From NCBI RefSeq assembly GCF_000819865.1, contig NZ_CDDF01000018.1, positions 124,001 through 188,000 of the forward strand: a stretch of 64,000 nucleotides of DNA, written 5' to 3'. This DNA comes from Aeromonas eucrenophila (GTDB taxonomy: Bacteria > Pseudomonadota > Gammaproteobacteria > Enterobacterales > Aeromonadaceae). The stretch's first letter is position 1. The number at the start of each line of letters is the position of its first letter. The position numbers were made by a program, and so were the translations under genes. A model generated the notes under the pieces. The model was not told the origin of the DNA and ran no database searches. It was given only the letters and a program-made list of their open reading frames with translations. Positions 19,484 through 27,795 of the stretch are shown here, one piece after another.

Positions 19484-20599
19484 TCAGACCTGGCCGAGCA
19501 GCCTCATGGCCTCCAGCATCCGCTGGTTGAAGCCCATGAAACCTGCCCCGTCGGTCTGGCCTCGCGCCGCCAGCACGGCTGGGGTCAGCGCCTGCTGCTG
19601 GGATTCCGGCAACAAGCCGTCGGCCTGCTGCTGCAGCTGACTCAACCGCGGCAGGTAATCCGCCAGCGGCTTCAGACTGTCTTGCAGGGAGTGAGCCCCC
19701 TGATAGGTCTGGCTCAGCTTGGCAGACTGCCTGAGCTTGAGGGAGTAGGAGGCCAGCTGGCTGTCATCCAGTTGCAACCCGTTCAGCTTGTCCGCCAGGG
19801 TCTTGCCATCCCCGTTGAAGAAACTGCCCGCCAGCTCGTCCAGCCCCTTCACCAGCCGGCCCATGGCCTCCAGCTCGTCACCGTCGAGATCCCCCTCCAG
19901 GGAGAAGTCGAAGCTCTGGCTCGATTTCAAGCTGAACTGGCTGCCCCCCTCCTCGCTACGGGACTTGAACTGCCAGCTGTCGCTGAAGCGCAGTATCACC
20001 TTGTCCCCGTCCCGGGTCTCTATCTCGAGGGAGCTCTGCTGGCGGCTGGCCATCTCGGCCGCCCCCAGCTCGGTGGTCGAGACCTCGCCGAAGAACTCCT
20101 TCTCGAAGGACGCCAACCCCTCCTGGATGAGCTTGTAGCTCTGATCGATGCCGGTCTTGATGTCCTCGTTGTCGGTGGCCCAGCTGCCGAGCTGCTCCCT
20201 GGCACTGCCAAAGCCCATGTCCACCCCCTTGCGGGCTTGGGCCATCATCTCGGCCAGCTCGTCGTCGTTCTTGCCATCCGCCCGGGCCGCCCCTAGCCGC
20301 CCGGTGACAAATTGCAGCACGTTGTCCGCCACGGCGTCGAAATCGAACAGGGTATCCGGGGTGATCGCCTCCGGCGGATTCAGCTTGAACTCCTGGCTCT
20401 TGGGGGCCTGATAGTGCTGGCCGTTGATCTCCAGCGCGAACTGCAGCGCCTGCTGGATGAGTCGCTGCGCCCATTTCGGGGGCTGGTTGAGGGAGACCTG
20501 ATCCCCTTCCTCCGCCTGCTTGCTCTGGGTAATTTGGGTTGCCTTGGGGGAGGCACCCACTCCCTTGGGTTGGGCCGCGCCCATGCCATCGATCTGCAT
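19484..20599 (-). CDS. DUF5610-like protein, function unknown
   Basis: A 371-residue soluble protein without signal peptide or membrane segments. The segment around ITPDTLFDFDAVADNVLQFV and DDELAEMMAQARKGVDMGF fits my recollection of DUF5610, found in Vibrio and Shewanella relatives. The N-terminal 45 residues are low-complexity and polar, and the C-terminal 100 are glutamine-rich. GGAGGA lies six bases before ATG 20599, deciding the start. It is divergent from trmA. Function unknown. Confidence 0.65.
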   Translation of the reverse strand: MQIDGMGAAQPKGVGASPKATQITQSKQAEEGDQVSLNQPPKWAQRLIQQALQFALEINGQHYQAPKSQEFKLNPPEAITPDTLFDFDAVADNVLQFVTGRLGAARADGKNDDELAEMMAQARKGVDMGFGSAREQLGSWATDNEDIKTGIDQSYKLIQEGLASFEKEFFGEVSTTELGAAEMASRQQSSLEIETRDGDKVILRFSDSWQFKSRSEEGGSQFSLKSSQSFDFSLEGDLDGDELEAMGRLVKGLDELAGSFFNGDGKTLADKLNGLQLDDSQLASYSLKLRQSAKLSQTYQGAHSLQDSLKPLADYLPRLSQLQQQADGLLPESQQQALTPAVLAARGQTDGAGFMGFNQRMLEAMRLLGQV

Positions 20600-20768
20600 C
20601 ATTCTTCCTCCCGCCATAGTGGTGGATCGGTTATCGGCCTGACTGGACACTTCTTGACCATAAAAACTTGGAGAATCTGCGGCCGCCTCTTACAATCTTG
20701 CCCCTTTGGTTGGCCAAGGCCTTCCCCCGGTTTCTGCCCGGCCCTGCCGGTGTGCATCTGAGGTATCT

Positions 20769-21875
20769 ATGACCCAATCCCAGCGGACCCCCGCCGACTA
20801 TCAGGCCCAGCTCGACGAGAAGCGCACCCGCCTCACCGAGCTGTTCGCCAGCAGCAACCCGCCCGCGCTGGAGGTGCACGCCTCCCCCGCCGAGCACTAC
20901 CGGATGCGCGCCGAGTTTCGCATCTGGCACGAGGGGGACGATCTCTTTCACTGCATGTATACCCCGGCCACCAAGGAGATCATCCGGGTCGACCTGTTCC
21001 CCACCGCCAGCCTGCTCATCAACCAGCTGATGCCCAAGCTCATCGAGGGCCTGCGCCCGCACCCGGTGCTGCGCAAGAAGCTGTTCCAGATAGACTACCT
21101 CTCCACCCAGTCCGGCCAGCTCTGTGTCAGCCTGCTCTATCATCGCCAGCTCCAGGCCGATTGGCAGCCGGTCGCCGAGGCGCTGCAAAGCGAGTTGCGC
21201 GCCCAGGGCTTCGATCTGCGGCTCATCGGTCGCGCCCACAAGCAGAAGATCTGCCTGGGAGAGGAGTTCGTCATCGAGCGGCTGAAGGTGCAGGGCCGTG
21301 AGCTCATCTACAAGCAGGTGGAGAACAGCTTCACCCAGCCCAATGCCGCCATCAACGAGCAGATGCTGGGCTGGGCGCTGGACGTGACCAAGGGGAGCGA
21401 GGGGGACCTGCTGGAGCTCTACTGCGGCAACGGCAACTTCTCCATCGCCCTGGCCCAGAATTTCCGCAAGGTGCTGGCCACCGAGATCGCCAAACCGAGC
21501 GTGGACTCCGCCCAGTTCAACATCGCCGCCAACGGGGTAGAGAACCTGATCATACTGCGCATGTCCGCCGAGGAGTTCACCCTGGCGATGCGTGGCGAGC
21601 GGGAGTTCAACCGCCTCAAGGGCGTCGACTTGAAGAGCTACCAGTGCAACACCATCTTCGTCGACCCGCCCCGCGCCGGCCTCGACGATGCGACAGTCCG
21701 GCTGGTGCAGGAGTACGACAACATCCTCTACATCTCCTGCAATCCGGAGACGCTGCAGGCCAACATGGCGGTGCTCGGCGAGACCCACGAGATCGCCCGC
21801 TTCGCCCTGTTCGACCAGTTCCCCTGGACCCACCATATGGAAGCCGGGGTCTATTTGAAGCGCAAGGAAGGCTGA
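20769..21875 (+). CDS. trmA: tRNA (uracil-5-)-methyltransferase TrmA
   Basis: A 368-residue SAM-dependent enzyme that makes 5-methyluridine at position 54 of tRNA (E. coli TrmA, 366). Seen: the SAM motif [16 protein letters not shown] near 219, [11 protein letters not shown] near 300, and the nucleophilic cysteine in [11 protein letters not shown] near 326. The start [14 protein letters not shown] corresponds to the family start. It stands alone, with a hairpin after it. Confidence 0.97.
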   Translation: MTQSQRTPADYQAQLDEKRTRLTELFASSNPPALEVHASPAEHYRMRAEFRIWHEGDDLFHCMYTPATKEIIRVDLFPTASLLINQLMPKLIEGLRPHPVLRKKLFQIDYLSTQSGQLCVSLLYHRQLQADWQPVAEALQSELRAQGFDLRLIGRAHKQKICLGEEFVIERLKVQGRELIYKQVENSFTQPNAAINEQMLGWALDVTKGSEGDLLELYCGNGNFSIALAQNFRKVLATEIAKPSVDSAQFNIAANGVENLIILRMSAEEFTLAMRGEREFNRLKGVDLKSYQCNTIFVDPPRAGLDDATVRLVQEYDNILYISCNPETLQANMAVLGETHEIARFALFDQFPWTHHMEAGVYLKRKEG

Positions 21876-21903
21876 TCCCACCGCTATCCCCACGCAAAAT
21901 GAC

Positions 21904-21925
21904 GACAGGGCCCAAGGGCCCTGTC
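21904..21925 (+). terminator. Terminator hairpin after trmA
   Basis: Perfect palindrome gacagggccc-aa-gggccctgtc followed by an AT-rich tail (tgattattt). Confidence 0.6.
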
Positions 21926-22012
21926 TGATTATTTATCCCGGTGCAGATCGGCAGCGGAGCCGTTATGCTGGCGACACGCGCATTCGCGCCATTGCCTGGG
22001 CCTCATGCCACC

Positions 22013-22720
22013 ATGCCACGCGTTCTCTTTGTTGAAGATGATCCCGAAATAGGCCAGCTCATCAGCAGCTGGCTCGGCCGCCACGATATCGAGGTCCTGC
22101 TGGAGACCCGGGGCGATCTCGCGCTCGCCAGGGTCGAGGCCGAGCAACCGGATCTGGTGCTGCTCGACATCATGCTGCCGGGTCAGGATGGCCTCTCCCT
22201 GTGCCGGGATCTGCGGCCGCGCTTTGCCGGCCCCATCGTCATGCTCACCTCCCTCGACAGCGACATGAACCAGATCCTGAGTCTGGAGCTCGGTGCCAAC
22301 GACTACATCCTCAAGACCACGCCGCCGCCGGTGCTGCTGGCCCGCCTGCGGGTCCAGTTCCGCCAGCAGGGGCAGATGCCGCAGGCGAGCGCGCCTGGCA
22401 CCCCGCCCCAGCGCCTGCAATTCGGCCGCCTGCAGATCGACGGCCCCGGCCGGGATGTGCGGCTCGATGGCAACAACATCCCCCTCTCCACCGCCGATTT
22501 CGATCTGCTGTGGGAGCTCGCCTGCCACGCCGGCCAGATCCTGGGGCGGGAGGCGCTGTTTCGCAGCCTGCGTGGCCGCGACTACGACGGTCAGGATCGC
22601 AGCATGGACGTGGCCATCTCCCGCCTGCGCCGCAAGCTCGGCGATGACACCACCAATCCGACCCGGATCAAAACGGTACGCCAGAAGGGCTATCTGCTGG
22701 TGCCCCACGCCTGGGAATAG
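22013..22720 (+). CDS. rstA: Response regulator RstA
   Basis: A 235-residue OmpR-family regulator very close to E. coli RstA. The receiver domain has acidic residues VEDD, the phospho-acceptor in LVLLDIMLPGQDG (about D52), and MLTSLDSDMN. The winged-helix domain includes STADFDLLWELACHAGQI, DRSMDVAISRLRRKLG and RIKTVRQKGYLLVPHAWE. The start is chosen by alignment to RstA (MPRVLFVEDD). An in-frame ATG at 21965 has a better ribosome site (GGAG), so a 16-residue extension is possible. rstB follows after 45 bases. Confidence 0.93.
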   Translation: MPRVLFVEDDPEIGQLISSWLGRHDIEVLLETRGDLALARVEAEQPDLVLLDIMLPGQDGLSLCRDLRPRFAGPIVMLTSLDSDMNQILSLELGANDYILKTTPPPVLLARLRVQFRQQGQMPQASAPGTPPQRLQFGRLQIDGPGRDVRLDGNNIPLSTADFDLLWELACHAGQILGREALFRSLRGRDYDGQDRSMDVAISRLRRKLGDDTTNPTRIKTVRQKGYLLVPHAWE

Positions 22721-22765
22721 GGGAATCGTGCCCCATCGCTTGCAACCGACAGAGGGAGAGCGCCC

Positions 22766-24091
22766 ATGCGTCGCCTGTTTATCCAGTTCTACCTGCTGCT
22801 GATCGGCTGTTTTGGCCTCGCCATCCTGCTGATCGGTCTGGTCTATCAGGTCAGTGCCGAGCGGGCGGGGGATCGCTATCTGGAGCACATGATGCAAGGC
22901 TCCCTCGGCCTGCTCACCGGCGAGCTGGCCCGCCTGCCGCCGGAGCGCTGGCCGGAGCGCATGGCTGAGCAAAGCCGCCAGCTCAACCTGCCGCTGCAGA
23001 TAGGGGCCCTCGCCAACCAGCCCCTGGCCCGGGAGGATCAGAGCTTTCTCGAGGAGGGCAACATCGTCATCGTCGAGGAGGATGACACCTTCCTGCAGCG
23101 CATTCCCGCCACCGATCAGGTGCTGATCGTCGGCCCGGTTCCCTATCTCTCCTATCTGCACGAGCTGCACTGGGTCGATGTGGGCCTGCTGCTGCTCATC
23201 GGTCTCTCCCTCGGCCTGCCCATACTGCTCTGGCTGAGGCCCCACTGGCGCGGCCTGCAACAGCTCGAGCAGACCGCCCGCCGGGTCGGCGACGGGGATC
23301 TCTCCAGCCGCACCGGCCTACCCGCCAACAGCAGCCTAGCCAGGGTCGGCCGCACCTTCGATCTGATGGCGGAGCAGTTGCAGGCCATGCTGGCGAGCCG
23401 CAAGCAGCTGACCGATGCCATCGCCCACGAGCTGCGCACCCCCCTGGTGCGGCTGCGCTACCGGCTCGCCATGCTGGAGCCACAACCGGCCGAGGCCGAC
23501 CGGCAGGGGCTGGAGCGCGACCTCGGGGCACTGGATGCCCTAATCGAGGAGATGCTGACCTATGCGCGGCTCGATCGCCCCGAGCTGCCGCTGCAATGCA
23601 GCGATCTGGAGCTCGGCGACTGGGCCGGGGCACACCTTGCCGACTGGCAAGCGCTGCGGCCGGACAAGCAACTCGAGCTCATTCCCCCCGCCAGCCCCCT
23701 GCCCTGGCGTGGCGATGCCAGGTTGCTGGAGCGGGCGCTGGAGAACCTCATCGGCAATGCCCTGCGCCATGCCAGCAGTCGGGTGATCCTGCACATGGAA
23801 CGGCAGCAGGAGCACTATCTGCTGGAAGTGAGTGACGACGGCCCCGGCATAGACCCGGCGCTGGCGCCCCAGATCTTCGAGCCCTTCGTGCGGCTGGATC
23901 AGAGCAGGGACAGGCGCACCGGTGGCGCCGGGCTCGGGCTCGCCATAGTGCGCAGCATCGCCCGCCACCACGGCGGCGAGGTGCAACTGCTGCCCTCTGC
24001 CAGCGGCGCCCGTTTCTGCCTGACCTTGCCCGTACATTTGGATACAAACCGTCACCAGCCACTCACTGAAGCAAACCAGGCGCTGCCCTAG
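22766..24091 (+). CDS. rstB: Sensor histidine kinase RstB
   Basis: A 441-residue membrane kinase. Membrane segments lie at about 5-25 and about 137-155, framing a periplasmic sensor of about 110 residues. A HAMP linker, the H-box DAIAHELRTPLVRLRY (H near 219), an N-box NALRH and the G-boxes DDGPGIDPAL and GGAGLGLAIVRSI follow. It partners RstA. In enterobacteria RstAB responds to acid and PhoPQ-linked signals. The adjacent acid-shock-like gene downstream supports that link here. Confidence 0.94.
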   Translation: MRRLFIQFYLLLIGCFGLAILLIGLVYQVSAERAGDRYLEHMMQGSLGLLTGELARLPPERWPERMAEQSRQLNLPLQIGALANQPLAREDQSFLEEGNIVIVEEDDTFLQRIPATDQVLIVGPVPYLSYLHELHWVDVGLLLLIGLSLGLPILLWLRPHWRGLQQLEQTARRVGDGDLSSRTGLPANSSLARVGRTFDLMAEQLQAMLASRKQLTDAIAHELRTPLVRLRYRLAMLEPQPAEADRQGLERDLGALDALIEEMLTYARLDRPELPLQCSDLELGDWAGAHLADWQALRPDKQLELIPPASPLPWRGDARLLERALENLIGNALRHASSRVILHMERQQEHYLLEVSDDGPGIDPALAPQIFEPFVRLDQSRDRRTGGAGLGLAIVRSIARHHGGEVQLLPSASGARFCLTLPVHLDTNRHQPLTEANQALP

Positions 24092-24145
24092 GATGAAGTC
24101 ATGGAGAAACGCTCCATGTCATCAACCCGAATGAGGAACTGGAAT

Positions 24146-24340
24146 ATGAAAAAGCTGATCCCCCTGACCCTGGCCGCTGTCTTCGCCCTGACCTCTGGCT
24201 TCACCATGGCTGCCACCCCGACCAAGGCTGCCGCTCCCCATGCCACCCAGACCAAGGTAGTGAAAAAGCATCACAAGGCGGCCCACACCTCAGTCGCCCC
24301 TGCCAAGGTCAAACCTGCTGCTGCAGCACCCAAGGCCTGA
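24146..24340 (+). CDS. asr: Acid-shock protein-like (Asr-like) small periplasmic protein
   Basis: A 64-residue exported protein. The signal peptide MKKLIPLTLAAVFALTSGFTMA is followed by a basic, Ala/Lys/His-rich tail (TKAAAPHATQTKVVKKHHKA...) of the kind seen in E. coli Asr, an acid-induced periplasmic protein. It sits 54 bases after rstB, and RstA activates asr in E. coli; I see no clear RstA box here, so it may be co-transcribed with rstAB. The start is chosen for the signal peptide. Confidence 0.75.
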   Translation: MKKLIPLTLAAVFALTSGFTMAATPTKAAAPHATQTKVVKKHHKAAHTSVAPAKVKPAAAAPKA

Positions 24341-24367
24341 TAGCAACAGTTCGGCTTTGCCCTAACG

Positions 24368-24402
24368 AGAAGGGGCCCCATCGCGGGGCCCCTTCTGTTT
24401 TT
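24368..24402. terminator. Bidirectional terminator between asr and malic enzyme gene
   Basis: Perfect 12-bp stem agaaggggcccc / ggggccccttct with a 5-nt loop, followed by gttttt on the plus strand. Confidence 0.85.
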
Positions 24403-24422
24403 GCCGAGGACGAACCTGAGGC

Positions 24423-25667
24423 TCAATCCAGCATATAGTCTGCCGGCAGCGCGATGCGCGCCACGCCGGAAGCCACCGCCGCCAGCGCCACGGCGCGGGC
24501 CACCCGCGGCAGCAGGCGGGCATCCATCGGCTTGGGAATGACGTAATCCTTGCCAAAGTGCAGCTCGCTCACCCCGGCGGCCACCAGCACCTCGGCCGGC
24601 ACGGGTTCTTTCACCAGACCGCGAATGGCCTCCACCGCCGCCACCTTCATGGCATCGTTGATGCGGCTGGCACGGGCATCCAGGGCACCACGGAAGATGA
24701 AGGGGAAGCAGATGACATTGTTGATCTGGTTCGGGTAGTCAGAGCGACCCGTGCCCATGATGAGATCGCCCCGCACGGCGTGGGCCAGGGCGGGCTTGAT
24801 CTCGGGATCCGGGTTGGAGCAGGCGAAGATCACCGGGCGCGGCGCCATCAGGGCCACCGCCTCGGCGGGCAGCACGTCCGGACCGGAGACGCCGACGAAC
24901 ACATCGGCCCCTGCGATGACATCCATCAGGGTCCGCAGTGGGGTGTCGTTGGCGAAGCGCTGCTTGTACTGGTTCAGATCGGTGCGGCCTGTGTGGATCA
25001 CCCCCTGGCGGTCCAGCATGAAGATGTTCTGCGGCGCGGCGCCACACTTGATCAGCAAGTCCATGCAGGCGGTGGCGGCGGCGCCGGCGCCCATGCAGAC
25101 GATGCGGCTCTGCTCGATGCGCTTGCCCTGCACCTCCAGGGCGTTGAGCAGGCCGGCGGCGGTGACGATGGCGGTGCCGTGCTGATCATCGTGGAACACC
25201 GGGATGTCGCAGCGCGCGATCAGCGCCTGCTCTATCTCGAAGCACTCGGGGGCCTTGATGTCTTCCAGGTTGATGCCACCGAAGGTGTCGGCGATGGCCG
25301 CGACCGTGTCGATGAACTGCTGGCTGGTCTCATGTTTCACTTCGATGTCGATGGCGTCGATGCCGGCGAAGCGCTTGAACAGCAGGGCCTTGCCCTCCAT
25401 CACCGGCTTGGAGGCCAGCGGACCCAGGTTGCCCAGCCCCAGGATCGCGGTGCCGTTGGAGATGACGGCCACCAGGTTGCCCTTGCCGGTGTAGCGGTAG
25501 GCGTCGTCCGGGTTGGCGGCGATCTCGCGCACCGGCTCGGCCACACCCGGGCTGTAGGCCAGCGCCAGATCGCGGGCGGTCTCGGCGGGCTTGGTGAGGG
25601 CGATGGCAATCTTGCCGGGAATGGGATGGGCGTGGTAATCGAGCGCTTCTTGACGCAGATCGGACAT
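24423..25667 (-). CDS. Malic enzyme (short, NAD(P)-dependent)
   Basis: A 414-residue malic enzyme that decarboxylates malate to pyruvate. Seen: [11 protein letters not shown] at the start, [10 protein letters not shown], the metal/catalytic KHETSQ...[11 protein letters not shown] region, [20 protein letters not shown] near 162, and the nucleotide motif [13 protein letters not shown] near 200. It lacks the C-terminal phosphotransacetylase domain of E. coli MaeB (759). The start [12 protein letters not shown] is chosen by homology. An upstream frame extension lacks family features. Confidence 0.93.
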   Translation of the reverse strand: MSDLRQEALDYHAHPIPGKIAIALTKPAETARDLALAYSPGVAEPVREIAANPDDAYRYTGKGNLVAVISNGTAILGLGNLGPLASKPVMEGKALLFKRFAGIDAIDIEVKHETSQQFIDTVAAIADTFGGINLEDIKAPECFEIEQALIARCDIPVFHDDQHGTAIVTAAGLLNALEVQGKRIEQSRIVCMGAGAAATACMDLLIKCGAAPQNIFMLDRQGVIHTGRTDLNQYKQRFANDTPLRTLMDVIAGADVFVGVSGPDVLPAEAVALMAPRPVIFACSNPDPEIKPALAHAVRGDLIMGTGRSDYPNQINNVICFPFIFRGALDARASRINDAMKVAAVEAIRGLVKEPVPAEVLVAAGVSELHFGKDYVIPKPMDARLLPRVARAVALAAVASGVARIALPADYMLD

Positions 25668-25844
25668 GGGGGACCCCGATACGGAAGTGAATGTGGTGGT
25701 GCATGCTCGCCGCTGGCGAGGGCTGGGGATCATAAAGAAAAGCCCCGGGCTTTCACAGCAGAAAATATCGCCCAGAGCCTCTGACATGATAGTTATTAGC
25801 AGGTCACACCAGCCACCAATACCTATTTAGTTATAGATATGGTT

Positions 25845-27278
25845 TCAATCCATCACGGGTATACCGGCTCTCTGCTCCGCCTGACGAGCGATGGCCTCGG
25901 TCATCCCCTGGAAGATGAAGAGGTGGAACGGCAGCATGGCGAGCCAGTAGGCCAGCCCCCAGGCGCCCTGCGGGTGCCAGTGGGCCGTCACCTTGAGCCG
26001 GGTCAGGCCGGATTCCTGCGGCAGTATGTTGAACTCCAGCCGCCCCACCCCCGGCGCCTTCATGTTGAACAGCAAATCCAGCCTGCGTCCCTCATCCACC
26101 CCGAGGATCTGCCAGGAGTCCAACATGTCCCCCTTCACGAACTGCGCCGGGTTGGTGCGGCCCCGGGTCAGTGCCGGGCCACCGATCAGGTGATCCATCC
26201 ACTCGCGTACCACCCAGAGCTCGTTCATGTAGAAGTAGCGTTGCTCACCGCCGAGCTGTTGCAACACCTGCCATACCACTTCGGGGCTAGCGAGGCAGTC
26301 GGCCTCTCCACTGGCGGTGCGATCGTAGAAGCCGTACTCGGGATGGCGCCAGCGCAGGCCGAGCGGCGTCTCCTCCCCCTGCTGTTCGGCGCCGAGCTTC
26401 TGCTCCAGCGCCAGACTCTCGGTCAGCGCCTCGTCGAAGCTGAGCAGGTGCTGGGGCAGCAGCACCCGCAGCGGGCCGTCGTCGGCCGGGATATCGTGCT
26501 TGAGCCCGCCCACCAGCGCCTTGGCGATGGGTTGCGGCACCGAGGTGGCAAACTGCAGCCACCAGGCGGAGAGGCGGGGGCTCAGCAAGGGGATGGGGAT
26601 GATGGGGCAACGCTTGCCGATGTGGGCCGCAAACTTCTGCAACTGCTGCTGGTAGCTGAGCAGCTCGGGCCCGGCGGCGTTGAACACCTGGCCCTCCACC
26701 CCCTCGGCCTCCACCAGCCCGACCAGATAGTGCAGCAGGTTGGACAGCGCGATGGGGGGCGTGCGGGAGCGCACCCACCTGGGGGTGACCATCATGGGCA
26801 GGTTGAACACCAGATCCCGCATCACCTCGAAGGCGGCGGAGCCGGGCCCGATGATGATGCCGGCCCGCAGCTCCACCGTCGGCACCTCCGCCTCGCGAAA
26901 CAGCTCGCCACAGTGGCGGCGGGAGTTGAGGTGACGGCTGTTGCAGCGCTCCGGCTGGATGGCGCCGAGATAAATGATGCGACGCACCCCGGCGGCACGG
27001 GCGGCGGCGGCGAAGTTCTTCACCCCCTGCTGCTCCAGCCGGTGGAAACCGGCGCCGGCCCCCATGGCGTGCACCAGATAGAAGACGGTATCGACCCCGG
27101 CCAGGGCCGGTGGCAGGGTGTCGGGCTTGAGGCTGTCGGCGAGGCGAAAGTCCACCCCCTCCGGCAGACGGCAGGGACGGCGGGCCCCGGCGATCACCCG
27201 ATAGCCCAGCCCTTGCAGATGAGGCACCAGGTAGGAACCTATGTAACCCGCAGCCCCCATCACCAGACAATTTCGCAT
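25845..27278 (-). CDS. ybjT: YbjT-like NAD(P)-binding protein with DUF2867
   Basis: A 477-residue protein (E. coli YbjT, 476). Its N-terminal half is an extended short-chain dehydrogenase fold beginning CLVMGAAGYIGSYLVPHL, with VFYLVHAMG and RIIYLGAIQP. The C-terminal half is DUF2867-like, ending in a hydrophobic helix near WGLAYWLAMLPFHLFIFQGM. The reaction is unknown. AGGGAG upstream of ATG 27278 decides the start. It lies alone between the malic enzyme and rpmE. Confidence 0.88.
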   Translation of the reverse strand: MRNCLVMGAAGYIGSYLVPHLQGLGYRVIAGARRPCRLPEGVDFRLADSLKPDTLPPALAGVDTVFYLVHAMGAGAGFHRLEQQGVKNFAAAARAAGVRRIIYLGAIQPERCNSRHLNSRRHCGELFREAEVPTVELRAGIIIGPGSAAFEVMRDLVFNLPMMVTPRWVRSRTPPIALSNLLHYLVGLVEAEGVEGQVFNAAGPELLSYQQQLQKFAAHIGKRCPIIPIPLLSPRLSAWWLQFATSVPQPIAKALVGGLKHDIPADDGPLRVLLPQHLLSFDEALTESLALEQKLGAEQQGEETPLGLRWRHPEYGFYDRTASGEADCLASPEVVWQVLQQLGGEQRYFYMNELWVVREWMDHLIGGPALTRGRTNPAQFVKGDMLDSWQILGVDEGRRLDLLFNMKAPGVGRLEFNILPQESGLTRLKVTAHWHPQGAWGLAYWLAMLPFHLFIFQGMTEAIARQAEQRAGIPVMD

Positions 27279-27312
27279 CCGCTCACTCCCTGTTCTTCCC
27301 ATTCACTTAGCG

Positions 27313-27341
27313 CTCCCTTCTCCCGCAAGGGGAGAAGGGAG
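27313..27341. repeat. REP-like palindrome downstream of rpmE
   Basis: A 12-bp inverted repeat ctcccttctccc-gcaa-(g)gggagaagggag. A variant of the same motif (ctcccttctccccttgcgggataag) occurs after priA near 30038. This suggests a dispersed palindromic element, though two copies are weak support. Confidence 0.45.
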
Positions 27342-27387
27342 AGTCCCACCATAGGGCAAAGCGTTGCAATACAGAACGGCGCGCAAT

Positions 27388-27415
27388 AAAAAAGGCGCCC
27401 ATTGGGCGCCTTTTT
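27388..27415 (-). terminator. Terminator after rpmE
   Basis: Stem aaaaaaggcgccc / gggcgccttttt with a 3-nt loop and a T-run in the rpmE direction. Confidence 0.88.
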
Positions 27416-27436
27416 CAGAATTCTTTAGAAGTAAGA

Positions 27437-27652
27437 TTACTTCTTGGCAGTCAGACCACCGAAACGCTTGTTGAACTTGTCTACGCGGCCGCCGCTAGAA
27501 ACTTCTTTCTGCTTGCCGGTATAGAACGGGTGGCAGGCAGAGCACACGTCCAGGTTCAGATCTTTACCCAGGGTAGAGAAGGTATTGATGACGTTACCGC
27601 AAGAGCATTTGCAGGTGATGGCGACGTACTCGGGATGGATATTAGCTTTCAT
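27437..27652 (-). CDS. rpmE: 50S ribosomal protein L31
   Basis: A 71-residue ribosomal protein of the zinc-binding L31 type. It starts [20 protein letters not shown] and has the four zinc cysteines (CKC, C near 37 and CSAC). It ends [16 protein letters not shown] precedes the ATG by eight bases. It is divergent from priA, the usual gammaproteobacterial arrangement. Confidence 0.98.
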   Translation of the reverse strand: MKANIHPEYVAITCKCSCGNVINTFSTLGKDLNLDVCSACHPFYTGKQKEVSSGGRVDKFNKRFGGLTAKK

Positions 27653-27795
27653 GGACAACCTCGATAATAGGCCGTGTCGCCATCCGATCTCTTGTCGGAC
27701 ACCACACGATTGTTGAACACAGTTTCAAAGGCTGCGAATAATATAGGAAATGCCTGAGATCAGGCAAGTGGCTTCGCAGAAAAAATAGGCAACCC

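Noticed and set aside
24146-24340. Toxin of a toxin-antitoxin pair
   Set aside because: The small basic protein has a clear signal peptide and an Asr-like tail, and there is no antitoxin partner.
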